From NCBI RefSeq assembly GCF_963662755.1, contig NZ_OY759725.1:496001-560000 (forward strand): a stretch of 64,000 nt of DNA, given 5' to 3'. Shown piece by piece: positions 39,598 to 48,823 of this stretch (positions are counted from its first letter, which is position 1; each line of letters starts with the position of its first letter). The notes beneath the pieces were generated by a model. That model was not told where the DNA came from and searched no databases. It saw nothing but the letters and a program-made list of their open reading frames with translations. A program made the translations under genes and the position numbers. The stretch is from an uncultured Sulfurimonas sp. (GTDB lineage Bacteria; Campylobacterota; Campylobacteria; Campylobacterales; Sulfurimonadaceae).

Positions 39598-40379
39598 TAT
39601 GCTATTATCGTTTGTGCTAAATTTTGATAAGCCACTGAGCCAACTGATTTTACATCATAAAGTATTGCAGGCTTTCCAAATGATGGAGCCTCTGCCAATT
39701 TTACATTTCTTGGTACTACTATATATTTATCTTGAACATCTTTAAATAGTTTACCTTTGAAATGTTGGGAAAGATCTGCAAAAACTTGTTTTGATAAATT
39801 ATTTTGAGAACTAAACATAGTTGGTAAAAAACCTTTAATACTAAGTTTAGGATTTATTGATTTTCTAACAAGTTTAACAGTATTTAAAAGCTGTGCAAGA
39901 CCCTCTAGTGCAAAAAATTCACATTGAATTGGTATGATTACTGAGTTAGATGCAGATAAGGCATTGATAGTCATTGGTCCAAGAGCTGGAGGAGAATCTA
40001 TAATGATATAATCATAATCTTTTTGAACATTAGCTATAGCTTTTTTTAAAACAAGCTCACGTCCATCTTTGTTGTCATTGTCATAATACTCTTTTTCAAT
40101 ACCAACTAGCCCTATATTTGAAGGAGCAAGATGTAAAGTAGGAAGATCTGATTTTAAAATGATGTCTTTTAATTTTTTTGTACCTATAAGTACATGGTAA
40201 ATATTAAACTCATAATCATTACGATGAAAACCTAAAGATGTAGTAGCATTAGCTTGTGGATCTGAATCTATCAAAAGCACTTTTTTTTCAGCTACAGCAA
40301 GTGACGCAGCTAAGTTTACAGCAGTTGTTGTTTTACCAACTCCACCCTTTTGATTTGCTATTACAATTACTTCACTCAT
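39597..40379 (-). CDS. parA: chromosome partitioning ATPase ParA/Soj
   Basis: 260-aa deviant Walker ATPase: KGGVGKTT (11-18), SDPQANATTSLG, and IIIDSPPALGPMT. Drives segregation of the ParB-parS complex. Overlaps birA by 4 bases. Confidence 0.97.
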   Translation of the reverse strand: MSEVIVIANQKGGVGKTTTAVNLAASLAVAEKKVLLIDSDPQANATTSLGFHRNDYEFNIYHVLIGTKKLKDIILKSDLPTLHLAPSNIGLVGIEKEYYDNDNKDGRELVLKKAIANVQKDYDYIIIDSPPALGPMTINALSASNSVIIPIQCEFFALEGLAQLLNTVKLVRKSINPKLSIKGFLPTMFSSQNNLSKQVFADLSQHFKGKLFKDVQDKYIVVPRNVKLAEAPSFGKPAILYDVKSVGSVAYQNLAQTIIA

Positions 40380-41011
40380 CTTAGACTATATATCCTTTCG
40401 CCGTTGCGTATTATGGAACCATCATTTTGAAGTTTAACATCATTTAATGGAATTCTTAAATTTTGATTATGCGTAAAAAAGTTTTTATTCTTGTAAAATT
40501 CTAGCTCATATTTACTAAAAACTTGCTTCCATAATACCTTTTTTTCAATTTTCACAAAATATCTTCTAAGCAAATCATCTCTGTTTACTTCTATATCTAA
40601 TTTTGCAAAATTTTGTGGTTGTGTTTGTAAGTTTAAACCAAGTCCACAAATAAGTGCATTGCCAACTATATTTGTAATAAGCCCACCAATTTTTTTGTCT
40701 TTTACATAAAAATCATTTGGCCACTTAATCCAAACTTCTGAATTTAAGTCACTAAGTATAGTTTTTAAGATATAGGCAAAATATATAGATGCTGATTCAA
40801 GTTTTAAATCTTTTGGAAGAGTATTGAGTTCTATAGCAAAAGATAAAAAAAGATTTCCTTCAAGAGAGTTCCAACTATTTTGTCTGCTTCCTATTCCATC
40901 TGTTTGAACTTCTGCTACAACGGCATAAGGAGCATTTACTTTTTTAGTTTTTATAAGCTCTTTTAAATATTTTTGTGTTGAGCCTATCTCTTTAAGATAG
41001 AGTATCTGCAA
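40376..41011 (-). CDS. birA: biotin-[acetyl-CoA carboxylase] ligase
   Basis: 211 aa, catalytic domain only (no N-terminal repressor HTH, as usual in this phylum). EIGSTQKYLKE, the biotin-binding GIGSRQNSWNSLEGNLFLS and WPNDFYVKDKKIGGL are diagnostic. Overlaps fmt by 20 bases. Confidence 0.93.
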   Translation of the reverse strand: MQILYLKEIGSTQKYLKELIKTKKVNAPYAVVAEVQTDGIGSRQNSWNSLEGNLFLSFAIELNTLPKDLKLESASIYFAYILKTILSDLNSEVWIKWPNDFYVKDKKIGGLITNIVGNALICGLGLNLQTQPQNFAKLDIEVNRDDLLRRYFVKIEKKVLWKQVFSKYELEFYKNKNFFTHNQNLRIPLNDVKLQNDGSIIRNGERIYSLR

Positions 41012-41900
41012 GACTTAGTCTCTTACCATTTATATAAGAAAGGATATCCATCTCTTTTTTAGATGCAGGTTGAACTTTAAAAACCCTAACGCTTCCTTTT
41101 TTGCATCCAACAACGATGCTATCTTTATCTATAGAGAGAATTTTTCCATCTTCGTTTATAGAATCTTTTTCTTGAAGTTTAATCTCTTTAAGCTTTAAAC
41201 CACTCTCAAGATAGACTCCAGGCCATGGAGTAAATGCACGATACTTATTGTAAAGTTCTGTAGCATCTGTGAAACTAATCTCTCCATCTTGCTTCGTGAT
41301 TTTTGAACAGTGAGTTGATTGTGAATCATCTTGTTTTTGAGGGGTATATAAATTGAAATTTTCTAACACATCTATAGTAAGCTCAGATGCTGCATCTGTG
41401 AGTCTATCAAATAATCTCTCTACCATCTCATCATCATTAACATCTATTTCTTGTACTTTTAAAATATCTCCAGTATCAAGACCAATATCCATAAGCATTG
41501 CAGTTACACCTGTTTTATTATCTCCATTTAAAAGAGTTTGTTGAATTGGACTTGCTCCTCTATACGCAGGAAGTATAGATGCATGAAGGTTTATACATGG
41601 AGCATGTTGTAAAATTTCAAGTGGTAAAATCTGTCCATAAGCAGCCACCACTATAAAGTCTGCATCTATCTTTAAGAGTTCTTCTACTGTGTCTGCATCT
41701 CTTAATCTGCTTGGTTGATAAACATTTATATTGTATTTTTGCGCTAGAGTTTTCACTATAGGCGGAGTCATAACTTTTTTTCTTCCAACTGGCTTATCAG
41801 GTTGAGTATAAACGGCTACAACTTCCATATCATCAGTGTTAACAATTTTTTCTAAAATAGCCTCTGCATAATCTGGTGTTCCCATAAATATTATACGCAC
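40992..41900 (-). CDS. fmt: methionyl-tRNA formyltransferase
   Basis: 302 aa. RIIFMGTPDYAEAIL, the formyl-THF site INLHASILPAYRGASPIQ, and the C-terminal OB-like domain FTPWPGVYLE. Formylates initiator Met-tRNA. Overlaps proB by one base. Confidence 0.97.
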   Translation of the reverse strand: MRIIFMGTPDYAEAILEKIVNTDDMEVVAVYTQPDKPVGRKKVMTPPIVKTLAQKYNINVYQPSRLRDADTVEELLKIDADFIVVAAYGQILPLEILQHAPCINLHASILPAYRGASPIQQTLLNGDNKTGVTAMLMDIGLDTGDILKVQEIDVNDDEMVERLFDRLTDAASELTIDVLENFNLYTPQKQDDSQSTHCSKITKQDGEISFTDATELYNKYRAFTPWPGVYLESGLKLKEIKLQEKDSINEDGKILSIDKDSIVVGCKKGSVRVFKVQPASKKEMDILSYINGKRLSLADTLS

Positions 41901-42667
41901 TAGCTATTTTCCTTTGTGAAAAGTGTTCCACCATTATGATTTTTATCTATCATATAACTCTTAACATCACGAAGATCAAAACCACTTGCTAAGAACATAT
42001 CAATATTAGATGCTAAAAGATATGAAGCTGCTTTTAACTTCGTAACTATACCACCTGTTGCAAAAGTTCCATGTGGAGTTGCTGTTTTTTGCAATGCACA
42101 TTGTTCAATATTATTAACAATTTTAAGTACTTTTGCATTTTTATTTGTATGTGGATCATCATCATAGTACGCATCTATATCAGACAATATTATTAAAATA
42201 TCCGAATCTGTATGTTTAGCTATATAAGCTGATAATTGATCATTATCCCCAACTACAAGTTCTTCTGTCGCAGTTGCATCATTTTCGTTTACTATTGGAA
42301 TAACACCATTTGACAAAAGAGTATCAACAGTATCTCTAATTCTTTTTATATCTTCAAGTTTATTGAAATTTGCAGCAGTTACAAGAACTTGAGAAATAAT
42401 AATATCATGCTTAGCAAATTTTTCTGCGTACTGATGCATAAGTACTGGTTGACCTATAGATGCCAAAGCCTGTTTATTTTTAAGAACATTACGATCAAGT
42501 TGAAGTTTTGTATATCCTGCTGCTACTGCACCAGAAGAGACTAAAATAACTTCATTATTTTTTTTAAGCTCTATTAAAAAATCTACTAAAGCCTCCATAC
42601 GCTCTAATGCTACAGAGTCATTTTGTGTTAAAACAGCACTACCAACTTTAACAACTACACGTTTCAT
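41900..42667 (-). CDS. proB: glutamate 5-kinase
   Basis: 255 aa, amino acid kinase domain only; the PUA domain found in E. coli ProB is absent, as is usual in Campylobacterota. MKRVVVKVGSAVLT, SSGAVAAGYTKL, VNENDATATEEL and HGTFATGGIVTKLKAA match the family. First step of proline synthesis; proA is not adjacent. Confidence 0.95.
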   Translation of the reverse strand: MKRVVVKVGSAVLTQNDSVALERMEALVDFLIELKKNNEVILVSSGAVAAGYTKLQLDRNVLKNKQALASIGQPVLMHQYAEKFAKHDIIISQVLVTAANFNKLEDIKRIRDTVDTLLSNGVIPIVNENDATATEELVVGDNDQLSAYIAKHTDSDILIILSDIDAYYDDDPHTNKNAKVLKIVNNIEQCALQKTATPHGTFATGGIVTKLKAASYLLASNIDMFLASGFDLRDVKSYMIDKNHNGGTLFTKENS

Positions 42668-42668
42668 T

Positions 42669-43769
42669 CTATTTTCTATCCGTTTGTACTAAATTAAATA
42701 GAGCGTATTTAAGAGCTTCTATATTTTTACTTGTAGCTGATGATATTGGAGCCACAAAATACGGTTTTTTTCTGTCATAGCCAAGTGTTTCATCTGCTGA
42801 TTTTTGAATATAATATGGCAATTCTGAATCAAAATCAAATTCACTACTTTCATTAGCTTCTAAGCCAAGAAAATTTAAAAAATTATTTATTAAATCTTCA
42901 ACATCATCTGGAGAAACTATATCAACTCGAGTAAGAGCGATAGCATATTTATTTGTACCTAATTTTTCAGAAAAAGAAGCAATCTCATCTTTTAAAACTT
43001 CGATTTGCTCTTTTAAATCTCTGTAAGATGCAAGGTCTATCATATATAAAAGTGTTTTTGTTCTCTCAATATGTCTTAAAAATTGTAGTCCAAGACCTTT
43101 ACCTTCGTGCGCTCCACCAATGATACCAGGAATATCTGCCATTATAAATGACTCATAATCTCCAATATTCACTTGACCAAGTTTTGGAGTAAGTGTAGTA
43201 AATTCATAGTTTGCAATCTCTGGACGAGCATTTGAAACCCTAGAAATTAAAGTTGATTTTCCAACATTTGGAAAACCTACTAATCCAATATCTGCTATAA
43301 GTTTTAAATCTAACTTTATAGCTCTTGTTTCACCTTTTTCACCAGGTTGTGCATAAGTTGGTCTCTGGTTTGTAGGAGATTTAAAGTGAGTATTTCCAAG
43401 TCCACCCTTACCTCCATCTAAAAACTTAACTTCTTGTCCATCTTCAAGCATATCAAAAAGAATTTCACCTGTTTGGCTATCTAAAATTTGTGTTCCAGGA
43501 GGAACAATAACAACCTTTTTAGCTCCAGATTTTCCAGTCATACGAGAACCCTCACCAGGTGCTCCACCATCTGCTTTTATATGCATTCTCTTTTGAAAAT
43601 GAGACAGTGTATGGGTATTGTTATCGCATTTGAACCAGATATCACCACCTTTTCCACCATCACCACCATTAGGACCACCGTTTAAAACAAACTTTTCACG
43701 ACGAAATGCCACACATCCTTGTCCACCTTTTCCTGATGAGACCGTTAACTCGACACTATCTGTAAACAT
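42669..43769 (-). CDS. obgE: GTPase ObgE
   Basis: 366 aa: glycine-rich Obg domain (1-158, with [18 protein letters not shown]), G domain with GFPNVGKST (about 166-174), [16 protein letters not shown] and ALTRVD. Ribosome-associated GTPase. AAGGATAAT ribosome site upstream. Grouped with rpmA and rplU, as in most bacteria. Confidence 0.97.
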   Translation of the reverse strand: MFTDSVELTVSSGKGGQGCVAFRREKFVLNGGPNGGDGGKGGDIWFKCDNNTHTLSHFQKRMHIKADGGAPGEGSRMTGKSGAKKVVIVPPGTQILDSQTGEILFDMLEDGQEVKFLDGGKGGLGNTHFKSPTNQRPTYAQPGEKGETRAIKLDLKLIADIGLVGFPNVGKSTLISRVSNARPEIANYEFTTLTPKLGQVNIGDYESFIMADIPGIIGGAHEGKGLGLQFLRHIERTKTLLYMIDLASYRDLKEQIEVLKDEIASFSEKLGTNKYAIALTRVDIVSPDDVEDLINNFLNFLGLEANESSEFDFDSELPYYIQKSADETLGYDRKKPYFVAPISSATSKNIEALKYALFNLVQTDRK

Positions 43770-43891
43770 ATATATTATCCTTGGATTGTTGCTTATTAAT
43801 ACTTAAAAATTCACTTGTTTTTTTTTAAAAGAGTAAATTGTTAAATATTTAAAATTGTTTAGGTGTTTAACCTACAAAAGTTAGAGTGTAG

Positions 43892-43919
43892 AAATATTTG
43901 AGCCTAAACTCAAATATTT
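43892..43919 (-). terminator. hairpin downstream of rpmA
   Basis: AAATATTTGAG (43892-43902), CCTAAA loop, CTCAAATATTT (43909-43919): perfect 11-bp stem, 6 bases after the rpmA stop. The following minus-strand sequence lacks a long T-run, so termination may be partial, leaving some read-through into obgE. Confidence 0.55.
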
Positions 43920-43925
43920 GTGGAA

Positions 43926-44183
43926 TTATGCAGCAGGTACGATTGATACTTGTTGACGTTTTTTGTCTTTTCTGTGAAAAGATACAACACCATCAACTAG
44001 TGCAAATATAGTATGATCTTTCCCCATACCAACATTTTTACCTGGGTGAACTTTAGTTCCTCTTTGACGAATAATGATGTTACCAGCTACTACAGCTTCT
44101 CCACCATACTTTTTAACACCAAGTCTTCTACCAGCTGAGTCACGATTATTCTGTGTACTACCTTGACCTTTCTTATGTGCCAT
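43926..44183 (-). CDS. rpmA: 50S ribosomal protein L27
   Basis: 85 aa. Begins [20 protein letters not shown] with no cleavable N-terminal extension of the Firmicutes type; ends in a short hydrophobic tail. Located 24 bases after rplU. Confidence 0.98.
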   Translation of the reverse strand: MAHKKGQGSTQNNRDSAGRRLGVKKYGGEAVVAGNIIIRQRGTKVHPGKNVGMGKDHTIFALVDGVVSFHRKDKKRQQVSIVPAA

Positions 44184-44207
44184 CTGAAATCTCCTTAGTT
44201 TATGCTA

Positions 44208-44516
44208 TTAAGCAGCTATTTTCGTGATACGAACACGAGTGAAGTCTCTTCTGAAACCTCTTTTAACTTTACTGTCTTTACGACGACGTTTTTTGAAAAT
44301 CACAACTTTTCTGTCACGACCTTCATTAATTACTTCTGCAGTAACTTTAGCACCACTTACAAATGGAGCTCCAATTTTAAGCTCTCCAGCGTTTACTGCT
44401 AGAACTTCGTTAATCTCGATAGTAGCTTTTGGCTCAAGAGACATTTTATCAAATAATAAAATATCACCCTCTTGAACTTTATACTGCTTACCACCATTTT
44501 TGATAATTGCGTACAT
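44208..44516 (-). CDS. rplU: 50S ribosomal protein L21
   Basis: 102 aa from the ATG at 44516 ([18 protein letters not shown]). The frame also opens at a TTG two codons upstream, but AAGGAAT at 44528-44522 is spaced for the ATG. C-terminal [21 protein letters not shown] binds 23S rRNA. First gene of the rplU-rpmA-obgE group. Confidence 0.97.
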   Translation of the reverse strand: MYAIIKNGGKQYKVQEGDILLFDKMSLEPKATIEINEVLAVNAGELKIGAPFVSGAKVTAEVINEGRDRKVVIFKKRRRKDSKVKRGFRRDFTRVRITKIAA

Positions 44517-44549
44517 GTACAATTCCTTGAATCTTTATAAAAGTTCGGA

Positions 44550-44555
44550 ATTATA
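44550..44555 (-). promoter_or_regulatory. -10 element of the rplU promoter
   Basis: Perfect TATAAT on the minus strand, 33 bases before the rplU start. The 16-bp repeat that bounds the integrated element lies immediately upstream (44564-44579), so integration replaced everything beyond about -30 of this promoter. Confidence 0.6.
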
Positions 44556-44563
44556 CCCATTCA

Positions 44564-44579
44564 AGCTTTAAGTTTTATT
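44564..44579 (+). repeat. left attachment-site repeat (attL candidate)
   Basis: AGCTTTAAGTTTTATT, identical to 48824-48839. The bases on either side of the two copies differ, so identity ends exactly at 16 bp. The copy lies just upstream of the rplU -10. Confidence 0.7.
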
Positions 44580-44604
44580 GAAGAGCAAGCATAAGTTCTT
44601 CAAT
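44577..44604. repeat. inverted repeat at the left end of the element
   Basis: ATTGAAGA (44577-44584), 12-base spacer, TCTTCAAT (44597-44604). It overlaps the last three bases of the left repeat, so it could be a recombinase core-binding site or a hairpin; no T-run follows. Confidence 0.4.
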
Positions 44605-44680
44605 TCAATACCCCTAAGTTACGAAGTATGCTAAATCTATAAACAAACATTTCTCATATATATTGAAAAACTATTGAAAA

Positions 44681-44705
44681 AAAGAGGTACAAATAAGGTA
44701 CAAAA
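44681..44705 (+). repeat. tandem GGTACAAA motifs, possible integrase arm sites
   Basis: AAAGAGGTACAAA (44681-44693) followed by AAGGTACAAAA (44695-44705). The same AAAGAGGTACAAA occurs at the right end (48770-48782) in the same orientation. Repeated short motifs near both ends of an integrated element are typical of integrase arm-type sites; the right copy also encodes the integrase C-terminus, so coincidence is not excluded. Confidence 0.45.
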
Positions 44706-44799
44706 TTTATATTAGTTCCTATATACATATTAATTATTATTTATATCTTTGATATACTATTCTACATATGAAAAAGCTAATCCAAGTGAGTTATAAATT

Positions 44800-45783
44800 A
44801 TGAAACAAGAACCGCTACAGAACTTTATAAATCAATTTAAATTAAAACCAAATATTAAACAAAAAATTAAAATTTCACATGATATTTTAATTACTCAAAA
44901 TACAATTAATGAATATATGAAAAAACATTCAAATGTAAATGAAATATATTTTAAATCTATAAAATCAACTCTTCAAAAAATAAGAAAAAATGAAAAAGTA
45001 GTTTTACTAGATAATACTAAGATATATTTTCACACATATAGAATATTACATATAATAGAACAATATATAAATATTTTAGATTATTATAACTCTGAAAATT
45101 ACAAAAAATATTCATTTGCAAAAAATAGAAGTGACTCATCAAAAGTTAAAAGAGAATATTACAAATTACAAGTTAAAGAATTTGATATATACTCATATAC
45201 TTTTGTAGATAAGTTAAAAGCAAAATTACTAGAACAATATATAAACAGAAAAGAGCTTGTAGATATTGTTTTAAATTTTTACACTATATTTCCACAATCA
45301 AATATTAATTATGAAGCTATGAGCAGTAATGAACTATTAATAGACATGATACAAAAAGTATTTTCACATTTTTCATCAACATATATAAGTAGTGAGGATA
45401 TTATTTACAAAAGCTTAATGATAGTTTTAAACGCTTACTTAAAAACAGTTATGAAAATGAACTCATCTTATACAAAAAAAATTACTGATGAGTTGTTACA
45501 TGAGCTTTTCAACTTTAAAGATACAACAAACTCAAGCACAATGCTTGATAAAATCTATATATCTGGTCGTATACATAATTTTCCTATATTTAAAAATAGT
45601 TCAAAAAAAGAAATTTATTCCATTAAACTCAAAAATGAATTTACAACTTTTATAAGATATATACAAAAAGATTTCTTAGAACTAGAAAATGTCCATTTAA
45701 ATATAGATAATTTTTTTAATGAAAATCCAATCAATGCATATTTTAACCAATATCCAATAGAGTTTATGCATAAAATTGGGTAA
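44800..45783 (+). CDS. unknown element-encoded protein, 327 aa
   Basis: Soluble, very Lys/Asn/Ile-rich, mostly helical, no signal peptide, membrane helix or motif I recognise. First gene of the integrated element, with a -10-like TATACT at 44753-44758. Even more AT-rich in codon choice than the chromosomal neighbours. As the only gene without an evident replication or integration role it is the candidate cargo (for example phage defence or regulation), but nothing in the sequence shows this. Confidence 0.65.
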   Translation: MKQEPLQNFINQFKLKPNIKQKIKISHDILITQNTINEYMKKHSNVNEIYFKSIKSTLQKIRKNEKVVLLDNTKIYFHTYRILHIIEQYINILDYYNSENYKKYSFAKNRSDSSKVKREYYKLQVKEFDIYSYTFVDKLKAKLLEQYINRKELVDIVLNFYTIFPQSNINYEAMSSNELLIDMIQKVFSHFSSTYISSEDIIYKSLMIVLNAYLKTVMKMNSSYTKKITDELLHELFNFKDTTNSSTMLDKIYISGRIHNFPIFKNSSKKEIYSIKLKNEFTTFIRYIQKDFLELENVHLNIDNFFNENPINAYFNQYPIEFMHKIG

Positions 45784-45868
45784 AAACTCCAAAACAAACA
45801 CTAAATATTTCCTCTAAACTTTCCACATCAAATTTGAAATTCACAATCAGTGAAATGTACTTAACTAG

Positions 45869-45883
45869 TTGAGCTTAACTCAA
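45869..45883 (+). promoter_or_regulatory. small palindrome upstream of the 87-aa gene
   Basis: TTGAG-CTTAA-CTCAA, just before the ribosome site (AAAGG) of the next gene. TTCAC-AATCA-GTGAA lies about 30 bases upstream. Either could be an operator; evidence is structural only. Confidence 0.3.
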
Positions 45884-45898
45884 AACAAAGGCTTTATT

Positions 45899-46162
45899 AT
45901 GATTATCATAAAAGCAAAACTACTGCATATCTTTACAAGTGCAGACTATACAAACAAAGAGACTGGAGAAACTAATCAAGGTAAAGTAAAACTTCAGTTA
46001 TTAGCACAAGTAACGCTAAAAAATGGCGAAGTTAAAAATGAGTTGATAGATATTTCTATTCCAAAAGATAACTATGAAGTTTACAAAAATAAAGTTGGCT
46101 CAGTGGTAGAAGTTCCAGTTGGAATAGTTGCAAAAGGTCAGGTTACTTACTACGGTATCTGA
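45899..46162 (+). CDS. small protein, possible ssDNA-binding protein of the Rep module
   Basis: 87 aa, beta-rich (MIIIKAKLLHIFTSADYTNK... VGSVVEVPVGIVAKGQVTYYGI), consistent with an OB-like fold. Genes of this size directly before a Rep_trans gene in filamentous phages and satellites often encode ssDNA-binding proteins (RstB/gpV type). Family match not certain. I chose ATG 45899 because AAAGG lies about 10 bases upstream; a TTG at 45869 would add ten residues and overlap the palindrome. Confidence 0.6.
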   Translation: MIIIKAKLLHIFTSADYTNKETGETNQGKVKLQLLAQVTLKNGEVKNELIDISIPKDNYEVYKNKVGSVVEVPVGIVAKGQVTYYGI

Positions 46163-46187
46163 TAGAACGCTCATAGAGAGAGGAGCT

Positions 46188-46275
46188 TATCATCTATTTG
46201 TGAAGCTATTGAACAAAAGATGATATGCAACTCTAACTAAGAGCTAAATATACGGGGTTTCTAGTAACACCCCGT
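46188..46275 (+). other. hairpin-rich region before rep: candidate replication origin
   Basis: Within 138 non-coding bases before the Rep gene there are two notable inverted repeats: TATCATCT (46188-46195) with AGATGATA (46218-46225), and ACGGGGT (46252-46258) with ACCCCGT (46269-46275). The second has a GC-rich stem in very AT-rich DNA. Such clusters are typical of rolling-circle origins. The second hairpin could instead be a terminator of the upstream gene, although only a weak T-stretch follows. Confidence 0.45.
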
Positions 46276-46300
46276 CCTTAACATATTTTAGAGGTAAAAA

Positions 46301-47452
46301 ATGGAAAATAAAAACTTAATTATCTCCACTAACTTGCCAAATGTAATTAGTGGGATAGATACACTTTACTACTTTTATGAGTCTAACAATTTATATGATA
46401 GTTTTTTCATTAACTTATTAGAACAATTAGAAGATAGTAAAAAAGGATTTGAGTTGCAAGAGGTTTCTTTTGAGAACAAAGATTTAAAAGTAACTATAAA
46501 TAAGCAAGTATTTGAGTTTAACGGCAAAGCTCAAGGATTTTATTGGTTTAGTCACTTAGACAACTTTTTAAGTGTTGGATTTAAAGATTCACTTATAAAT
46601 ATAGGAGTTCATAATATACAGATTCAGTTTAATGCTATAGGTATATATACACTAGGATTAAAAACTTTACTTAAACATGCAGATGATATTTTTAAAGATA
46701 TTACTACTGGATACAGACCAGTTACAAGAGCGGATTTAAACATATTTATACAGTCTGATTTATCTTGGTTAAATAAAGATATGTTTGTGTCTCGCAAAAG
46801 AAAATATACATCGCATATAAAAGAGGTTTCATCTAAATATAGACTGCAAACTCTCTACATTGGTAAAGAGCCTTTTTTACTCCGCGTATATGACAAAAAA
46901 GAGGAACTTAAAACCTCATCTAAACATGAGATGATGTATCAATACTTTTTAACTCATGGATTTAATAAAGATGATGATATTTTTAATATAGAGTTTGAGC
47001 TTCATAGAAAATATTTAAAAAGTTTTAGTGTCGATACAATCGATGACTTATTAAAAGTTGCAGAGAAACTTTTTAAAGAGTGCATGAAATCAATCAGACT
47101 AGTTGATTTATCAACAATCTCAAAGAACTCTATATACAACATGAACAGATATAAAGCAGATACACATCAAATTTGGGAGCATATAAAAGATTCGTATTTA
47201 TTAAAAGGATTTTTAGCTGATAATAAACCTCTTTTGAAGATAAAACGACCTAAATTTCTTTACTCTACAGAACAAGCTATAGAAGAGCATATTGAACTAG
47301 CAAATAAGGCTTACATGAATGATATAGTTATAGATGAACAGTTTTACTGTGAAGTTTTAACGGCTAGAGGTAAAGTTTGTCAATCAGTATTAAAGGGACT
47401 TTATTCGCAGAATAAAGGTCTAGCAAACGATAGTGCGGTAGGTATGTTATGA
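46301..47452 (+). CDS. replication initiation protein, Rep_trans/RstA-like family
   Basis: 383 aa. The central part resembles rolling-circle initiators of filamentous phages and small plasmids: PVTRADLNIFIQ (about 147-158, cf. xxTRxDxAxD) and QTLYIGKEPFLLRVYDKKEE (about 186-205, cf. TLYIGxRxSxxFLRxYDK). The catalytic Tyr is likely within this region but I cannot fix it. Starts 138 bases after the 87-aa gene and overlaps the HTH gene by 4 bases. The AGAGG ribosome site is suitably spaced. Confidence 0.78.
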   Translation: MENKNLIISTNLPNVISGIDTLYYFYESNNLYDSFFINLLEQLEDSKKGFELQEVSFENKDLKVTINKQVFEFNGKAQGFYWFSHLDNFLSVGFKDSLINIGVHNIQIQFNAIGIYTLGLKTLLKHADDIFKDITTGYRPVTRADLNIFIQSDLSWLNKDMFVSRKRKYTSHIKEVSSKYRLQTLYIGKEPFLLRVYDKKEELKTSSKHEMMYQYFLTHGFNKDDDIFNIEFELHRKYLKSFSVDTIDDLLKVAEKLFKECMKSIRLVDLSTISKNSIYNMNRYKADTHQIWEHIKDSYLLKGFLADNKPLLKIKRPKFLYSTEQAIEEHIELANKAYMNDIVIDEQFYCEVLTARGKVCQSVLKGLYSQNKGLANDSAVGML

Positions 47453-47730
47453 ATGTTAATGCTTTTAAAAACTTAGAACTTATTCCAACACTTTTAGAAA
47501 AAATAAATTCAATGGAAGAAAGACTTAAAAAATTCACTCCACCATTAACCACAAAAAAAGAAGTAGCAAATTTTTTAAAGGTAACACCAAGAACTATAAA
47601 TAACTATATTTCTATTGGTTACTTAAAAGAAAACTATCATTTTAGAAAAAAAAGTGATAAAATCATTGTGTTTATAGAAGAAGCTATTTTGGAATTTAGA
47701 GATAATCTAGATAAAGGAATAGTCAAATGA
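47449..47730 (+). CDS. excisionase-like helix-turn-helix protein
   Basis: 93 aa. An N-terminal helix (about 1-28), then a MerR/excisionase-type winged HTH: TTKKEVANFLKVTPRTINNYI (about 34-54) and wing FRKKSDKIIVFIEEAILEF. Located between rep and the integrase with 4-base overlaps on both sides, the usual place for a recombination directionality factor or regulator. Confidence 0.75.
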   Translation: MNVNAFKNLELIPTLLEKINSMEERLKKFTPPLTTKKEVANFLKVTPRTINNYISIGYLKENYHFRKKSDKIIVFIEEAILEFRDNLDKGIVK

Positions 47731-48803
47731 AGAAGTTACGATTTAAAAATCGCAATGGTATCTTATATTTTGGTATAGGTGGTAAATTTATATCATCTAA
47801 AATGAAATACACGAATGTAAATAAAAATATCATTATTGGTAATTTTAATCGTGGGGAAATAAGTGATGATTTAGTTATAGGGGAACAAAAAGCTCCCACT
47901 ATAAAGCATTTACTCAATGATGTCATTATTGAAAAGAGCAAACACCTAAAACATAAAACAATGATAGCGTATCGCTCATCAATGAATACGCACATTTTAC
48001 CTTATTTCAAAGATAAGTTAGTAACACAAATTAAACCTATTGATATCAAGAAGTTTCAAGATTCTATTGTTGATAAAGGTTTAAAAAGAGATACAGTGCA
48101 ATTAGCAAGGATATTGCTAAAAGAGGTCTTTAACTTAGCAGTGTTAAGTGAAATTGTAACCATTAACCCAGTTTCAATGGTTGGTATGCCAAAGATTAAA
48201 TATCAAAAGAAAAAACAAAAGCCCTTTAGTTTAGATGAAATTGATTTAATTTTATCTACTGCAACAGGTCAAATTAAAAATTTTTTAGGTATTTCTTTCT
48301 TTACGGGTATGCGTTCTGGAGAATTGCTAGCTTTAAAATGGAGTGATGTATATTTCAGAACAGATACTATTATTATCAATAAAACAGTAGCTCAAGGCAT
48401 TATAAATTCTGCTAAAACTAGGGCTAGTGAAAGAGATATTGAAATGCTGCCTAAAGCAAAAGAGTTTTTAAAAGCTCAACAGTTACAAACTGGTTTAAAA
48501 GATAGTTATGTTTTTCTAAATAAACAAAATACTCATTTTAGTTCAAATGATAATTTTTATCGGAACTATCAAGGTATATTAAAAAAGTTAGATTTAGAAA
48601 AAAGGACTTTACATAACACAAGACACACTTTTGCAAGTATTATGCTCAATAATGGAATTGACCCTCTTTGGGTATCAGCTACACTAGGTCATGATAACTT
48701 GCAAGTTACCTTAAATATATATACTCACTATATGCCTAAAAAGGAAAAAATGAAAATTCCTTTCTTAGAAAAGAGGTACAAAAACGGCACACAAAACATT
48801 TAA
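47727..48803 (+). CDS. tyrosine recombinase/integrase
   Basis: 358 aa. N-terminal arm-binding part (1-60), SAM-like core-binding domain (about 65-155) and catalytic domain with Arg196 (GMRSGELLAL), His296-x-x-Arg299 (HNTRHTFAS), His322 (LGHDN) and nucleophile Tyr332 (LNIYTHY). All catalytic residues are present, so it should be active. Last gene of the element, reading toward the right repeat 21 bases downstream. Confidence 0.93.
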   Translation: MKKLRFKNRNGILYFGIGGKFISSKMKYTNVNKNIIIGNFNRGEISDDLVIGEQKAPTIKHLLNDVIIEKSKHLKHKTMIAYRSSMNTHILPYFKDKLVTQIKPIDIKKFQDSIVDKGLKRDTVQLARILLKEVFNLAVLSEIVTINPVSMVGMPKIKYQKKKQKPFSLDEIDLILSTATGQIKNFLGISFFTGMRSGELLALKWSDVYFRTDTIIINKTVAQGIINSAKTRASERDIEMLPKAKEFLKAQQLQTGLKDSYVFLNKQNTHFSSNDNFYRNYQGILKKLDLEKRTLHNTRHTFASIMLNNGIDPLWVSATLGHDNLQVTLNIYTHYMPKKEKMKIPFLEKRYKNGTQNI

Positions 48804-48823
48804 AGCCCTAAAATAGTCTAAAT

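Noticed and set aside
38755..40379. parS site near parAB
   Set aside because: No sequence close to TGTTTCACGTGAAACA was found by eye; a computed search may still find a divergent site.
44517..44799. tRNA gene as integration target
   Set aside because: No cloverleaf or CCA end found near the 16-bp repeats; the left copy lies beside a promoter instead.
46251..46276. CRISPR repeat or array
   Set aside because: A single GC-rich hairpin, not repeated; no regularly spaced repeats anywhere in the window.
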